From the NCBI GenBank assembly GCA_949126835.1, contig OX421502.1:37977282-38041281 (forward strand): a stretch of 64,000 bases of DNA, written 5' to 3'. Below are positions 60,380 through 64,000 of the stretch, one piece after another; position 1 is the first letter of the stretch, and each line of letters opens with the position of its first letter. The stretch comes from Anisus vortex (taxonomy: Eukaryota > Mollusca > Gastropoda > Planorbidae). The translations under genes and the position numbers were made by a program. The notes under the pieces are model-generated. The model was not told the origin of the DNA and ran no database searches. It saw only the letters and a list, made by a program, of their open reading frames with translations.

Positions 60380-62276
60380 AGTTTTATCTAGTTTGGGGTT
60401 GATAGTATTGTAAAGAGCTTTGTGAATCGCTAAAATTAGTTTGAAGGAATTGTGATAAGTTTTAGGATGTGTATTTATGATTATAATAAATTACTACTAT
60501 AAATTGGATAAGGCCGAAAAAAGCACTAGTCTTAGACTGAAATGTGTGGTGTTTTAAATGTGTTTTGTATAGTCTTATCCCTAAAAGTATTCTAAGGGTT
60601 TTTCAGTCATGCAAATTGCATATGTATGGTGTGGTTTATCTGGTGGTGGTAATATTTATTTTGTCAAGAGATTTTTTTATTGTAAAAGTTAGACATCGTT
60701 CATGGTACGAATAAAATAAGTGTGATGTTAAAAAGTGTTGATGATGTGTATTTTGTAAAGATGGTGTTTTGTAAATGGCAGAAATAGTCTAAGGCCAAAC
60801 AAGTGATCGGAGTTCGAGCGTGAAGTTGTGCAGGGTTGTTTCTCCTATTACTAGGGTTCAAAGCCCCTTTGAACTTAGGAAGAGGAAATTCTAGATACAC
60901 GTTTATCGAGGAAACAAAGAATAGGTCTAAATTTTTGTCTATCTTGTAAATGCATTCATTGAAACACAAGATTACCTATAAAGATAGTTATATAAGGATA
61001 AGTCTCTAGGAACTCTATGTCCTGGGGAGAAAGTCTGAAACAATAAGTCTTGTATCAACTGGTGAATGGTAGTATATGTTACAAAGGTTCTGACAACTAT
61101 TAATAAATGTTGGTAATTAAAGGTTCCATAGCTAGTTTGGTAATATTCTGTAAACTTTATAACAGTGAAAGTTAGGGAGAGATATGGGAGGGTTTTCTTC
61201 AAACTGACACCTGGGTCAGTTGGAGAAAAGGGAGAAGCTGAAAGTAATTAGTTTGATCTTGTGTGGAGGTGATAGTGATGAGTTACAAGTATAGGGAGGT
61301 AATGAAAAGTCTGTGAAAAGTCATTAGAAGGCATATTTTTAAGTCGTAGGAGGTATTTGGAATGGGTAATGCCACATCCCTAGTATTAGACTTTTGAAAG
61401 GTGTTATTGAAAGGTGTGTGTTTTGTAAAAAGCTTTTGTTGTGGTATGAGTCAAGCAAGATTGTCTAATGTTATACTAGTGTTGGGATAGGGTTATACAT
61501 AAAGTTGGAGTGTCAGATATATTTCATGACATGACTAGGGGCATACAAATGTTAAGTTATACTTATTTGATGAAGATATGCTATGTGTTTTTGTAAAGTT
61601 AGTGTTTTGGACAGGGCTATCTATAAAGGTATTCTAAAGGTTTGAGCCACGCAACATTGCCTAAGTGGGAAGGTATACTTGGGTGTTGTCGATATGTGTT
61701 TTGTAAAGTTAGTGTTTTGAACAGGGCTATTTATAAAGGTAGACTATCAGAATAAAAGTATTCTAATGGTTTGAGTCAAGCAAGATTGCCCTAGTGGGAA
61801 GGTGATGTAGCTATGTGTTTTGTAAAGTTGGTGTTTTGAACAGGGCTATATCAGAAATCTTTCGTGACACGAGACAAGCAAGATTACCTAAGTGGTAAGA
61901 TATACTTGGGTGTTGTAGATATGTGTTTTGGGTTGTGTTTTGGCTATGTTCGCTAATAGTAAAAAATCTTTCGTGGTATGACTGTAGTCATACGGGGCTG
62001 TTTAACCTATTACTAGAGTTGAAAGTCTTAGTGAACTTAGGAAAATGAAATGTAGAGCTATCTTAAAACAACTATACCTACTTGATATGTATTTTGATTT
62101 GAGAAGTCCTGAGACGGTAGTAAGAGTGCTAAGGCTTTTATAGGGTATTGAGTGGTCATATGTGTTCCAAAGGTTCTGACCACTACTATTAAATGTCGGT
62201 TTGGTAATTAAAGTTTTCCATAGCTAGTTTAGTAATATTTGGTAAACTTTACATAGTGATAGATAGGGAAAGGAAA
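60332..62276. other. Palindrome spacer, C-poor on the plus strand
   Basis: Single-copy between the arms. It starts with an A run at about 60349-60377. The plus strand has many G and few C. It contains old direct repeats: 60830-61190 resembles 61995-62270, and 61560-61960 has about three degenerate units marked by 'ttttgtaaagttagtgtttt' and 'acagggctat'. No supported gene. Confidence 0.6.
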
Positions 62277-62444
62277 AATTCACATGAGGGTCAGTCGGGA
62301 TAACTTTAGGTTTACAACTTGGCCTTTGATATCTCTAAAGAACGTTACTTGCAAAAACCTTGGTGACGTGTAATGTACACACCGTTTTAGAGTTAGGAGT
62401 GTAGATATGCTAAACGATTTGCCTGTTATAAAGACATGGCAGGG

Positions 62445-63200
62445 AAGACCATTTTTTCGAAGAGAGAGAGAAAAAAATTACAAGATGATTGGAGAAAGAA
62501 GGGTGCCAGGGAAGAAATTTTTTCGAGAGGGAGACTTTTTTTTCGAAGAGGGAGAAAAAAATTACAAGATGATTGGAGAAAGAAGGATGCCAGGGAAGAA
62601 ATTTTTTCGAGAGGGAGACTTTTTTTTCGAAGAGGGAGACTTTTTTTTCGAAGAGGGAGAAAAAAATTACAAGATGATTGGAGAAAGAAGGATGCCAGGG
62701 AAGAAATTTTTTCGAAGAGGGAGACTTTTTTTTCGAAGAGGGAGAAAAAAATTACAAGATGATTGGAGAAAGAAGGATGCCAGGGAAGAAATTTTTTCGA
62801 GAGGGAGACTTTTTTTTCGAAGAGGGAGAAAAAAAATTACAAGATGATTGGAGAAAGAAGTATGCCAGGGAAGAAATTTTTTCGAGAGGGAGACTTTTTT
62901 TTCGAAGAGGGAGAAAAAAAATTACAAGCCGGTCTCTATTTCCTTCGTGTAAGGAAATATTTCTTTTCAAGAGGGAGACTTTTTTTTTCGAAGAGGGAGA
63001 AAAAAAATTACAAGCCGGTCTCTATTTCCTTATTGGAAGGAAATATTTCTTTTCAAGAGGGAGACTTTTTTTTTCGAAGAGGGAGAAAAAAAATTACAAG
63101 CCGGTCTCTATTTCCTTATTGGAAGGAAATATTTCTTTTCGAGAGGGAGACTTTTTTTCGAGAGGGAGAAAAAAATAACAAGAGAGTTGGAGAAAAAAAA
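62445..63200 (+). repeat. Minisatellite in right arm
   Basis: Mirror of 59400-60160, with small differences in the unit series and a few point changes (for example a tatgcc for gatgcc near 62860). Confidence 0.95.
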
Positions 63201-63583
63201 AAGGTGTCCATAGACAAGTGTACTAAAAAACTTTCTAGGCAGAAAAACAATGTATGTCTGACGCACGTTGTAGAGAGGGAACATTATTGAAAGTAGAGTA
63301 ACTAACAGTTTTGGGTGAGAAAGATAGTAGTGAGAACGATCTGGAGCTATAATAAAGAAATGAGGCACAAATAATGCGAATGTAACAGCTGACAAGGGAG
63401 TTGAAGATAAGAGTTTGTTGTTCTATTAGATTTGATAGAGTGGGAGTTAGAAAGAGGGAAAGATAAAAAGAAAAACTAGGCGTAGTCAACAAATATTATA
63501 TTGCCAATATTATTGGCAAGGGTAGGTAACCAAGTTTGACTATTTTTATATTTATTTTTAAAGGATTATCACATTTTTTAAAA

Positions 63584-63945
63584 ATGTGTGAACCTAAGTA
63601 TAGACCGTTTAAAGTCTGGGATAAAGAAAGAATTGTCACAAAAGGATTTACTGTCTCATCATTTCAAGAGCTTTAAAACAAAGGTAAAAAATTAAAAATA
63701 AATAAATAAAGTAAATTAAAAGCTATCAATTATTTTATTCTTGTTGTTTTGTTTGTTTGTTGTTGTTTGGTATTTGTTGTTTTTTACGTTTGAAGGTTGT
63801 GAAAAACTCCAAATTGATCCTCCTGTCACAGTCGTTCTTGCAGAGGATGGAACAGAAATTGATGAGGAATATTTCTCCTTCTTGCCAGACAACACAGTGT
63901 TCATGTTGCTACCCGGTCGAAGCGAATGGATGCCTCCACACTCTT
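63584..63945 (+). pseudogene. Partial DFFA copy with stop in exon 1
   Basis: Exon 1 copy 63584-63683 and exon 2 copy 63796-63945 mirror the DFFA exons with intact splice sites. Exon 2 looks identical. In exon 1, codon 31 reads TAA (63674-63676) where the left copy has AAA (Lys), so the copy would end after 30 residues. Exons 3-4 would lie right of the window if the duplication includes them. Confidence 0.85.
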
Positions 63946-64000
63946 GTAGGTGTAGTTTAATATATTTTCTATCGATTTTTTATGTTTTAAAGTCAAAGTC

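Larger units (their letters stand above)
62277..64000 (-). repeat. Inverted duplication, right arm (cut by window end)
   Basis: Mirror copy of 58609-60331. The match is still continuing at base 64000, so the full arm is longer than the 1724 bp seen. Confidence 0.95.

Noticed and set aside
62407..63290. Mirror ORFs of the right-arm minisatellite
   Set aside because: Same repeat artefact as in the left arm.

Overview
This is an AT-rich, repeat-dense animal nuclear segment with GT-AG introns, short conserved exons, tRNA-derived SINEs, LINE remnants, DNA-transposon MITEs and one LTR element. Protein similarity (human-like PPAT, PAICS and AMDHD2 with few length changes) plus the repeat style suggests a lophotrochozoan, most likely a gastropod mollusc. 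That taxon call is inference, not proof.

Layout. 0-1.1 kb: SINE, then two exons of an unidentified membrane protein. 1.8-4.5 kb: a compact LTR retroelement on the minus strand, with two 690-bp LTRs that look identical. Its only ORF joins a CCHC zinc knuckle to a full Y-box cold-shock domain. 4.5-12.6 kb: tandem repeats, SINEs, LINE reverse-transcriptase remnants, and a possible first exon at 10.5 kb. 12.6-22.9 kb (+): complete AMDHD2 (N-acetylglucosamine-6-phosphate deacetylase), nine coding exons, 403 aa. 26.6-35.4 kb (-): complete PPAT (amidophosphoribosyltransferase), eleven coding exons, 511 aa. 35.5-46.5 kb: non-coding, with MITEs, LINE tails, palindromic repeats and a TA-flanked DNA transposon. 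46.5-50.1 kb (+): complete PAICS, eight coding exons, 419 aa. 51.0-53.8 kb (-): three in-phase exons ending a protein kinase. 57.2 kb (+): one orphan exon. 57.8-59.0 kb (-): complete short DFFA/ICAD-like gene, four exons, 183 aa. 58.6-64.0 kb: a long inverted duplication (arms over 1.7 kb, spacer 1.95 kb) whose right arm holds a second copy of DFFA exons 1-2 with a stop codon in exon 1.

How the genes relate. PPAT (step 1) and PAICS (steps 6 and 7) of de novo purine synthesis are head-to-head, as in vertebrates where they share a bidirectional promoter. Here about 11 kb of repeat-rich DNA separates the start codons. AMDHD2 is convergent with PPAT, and the kinase end is convergent with PAICS. 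Exon coordinates were derived by hand from splice sites, frame continuity and remembered family sequences; no alignment was run.

Main points of interest: the Y-box/zinc-knuckle LTR element, three tandem duplications that copy exon-intron junctions in AMDHD2 and PPAT, the PPAT-PAICS arrangement, and the DFFA palindrome.
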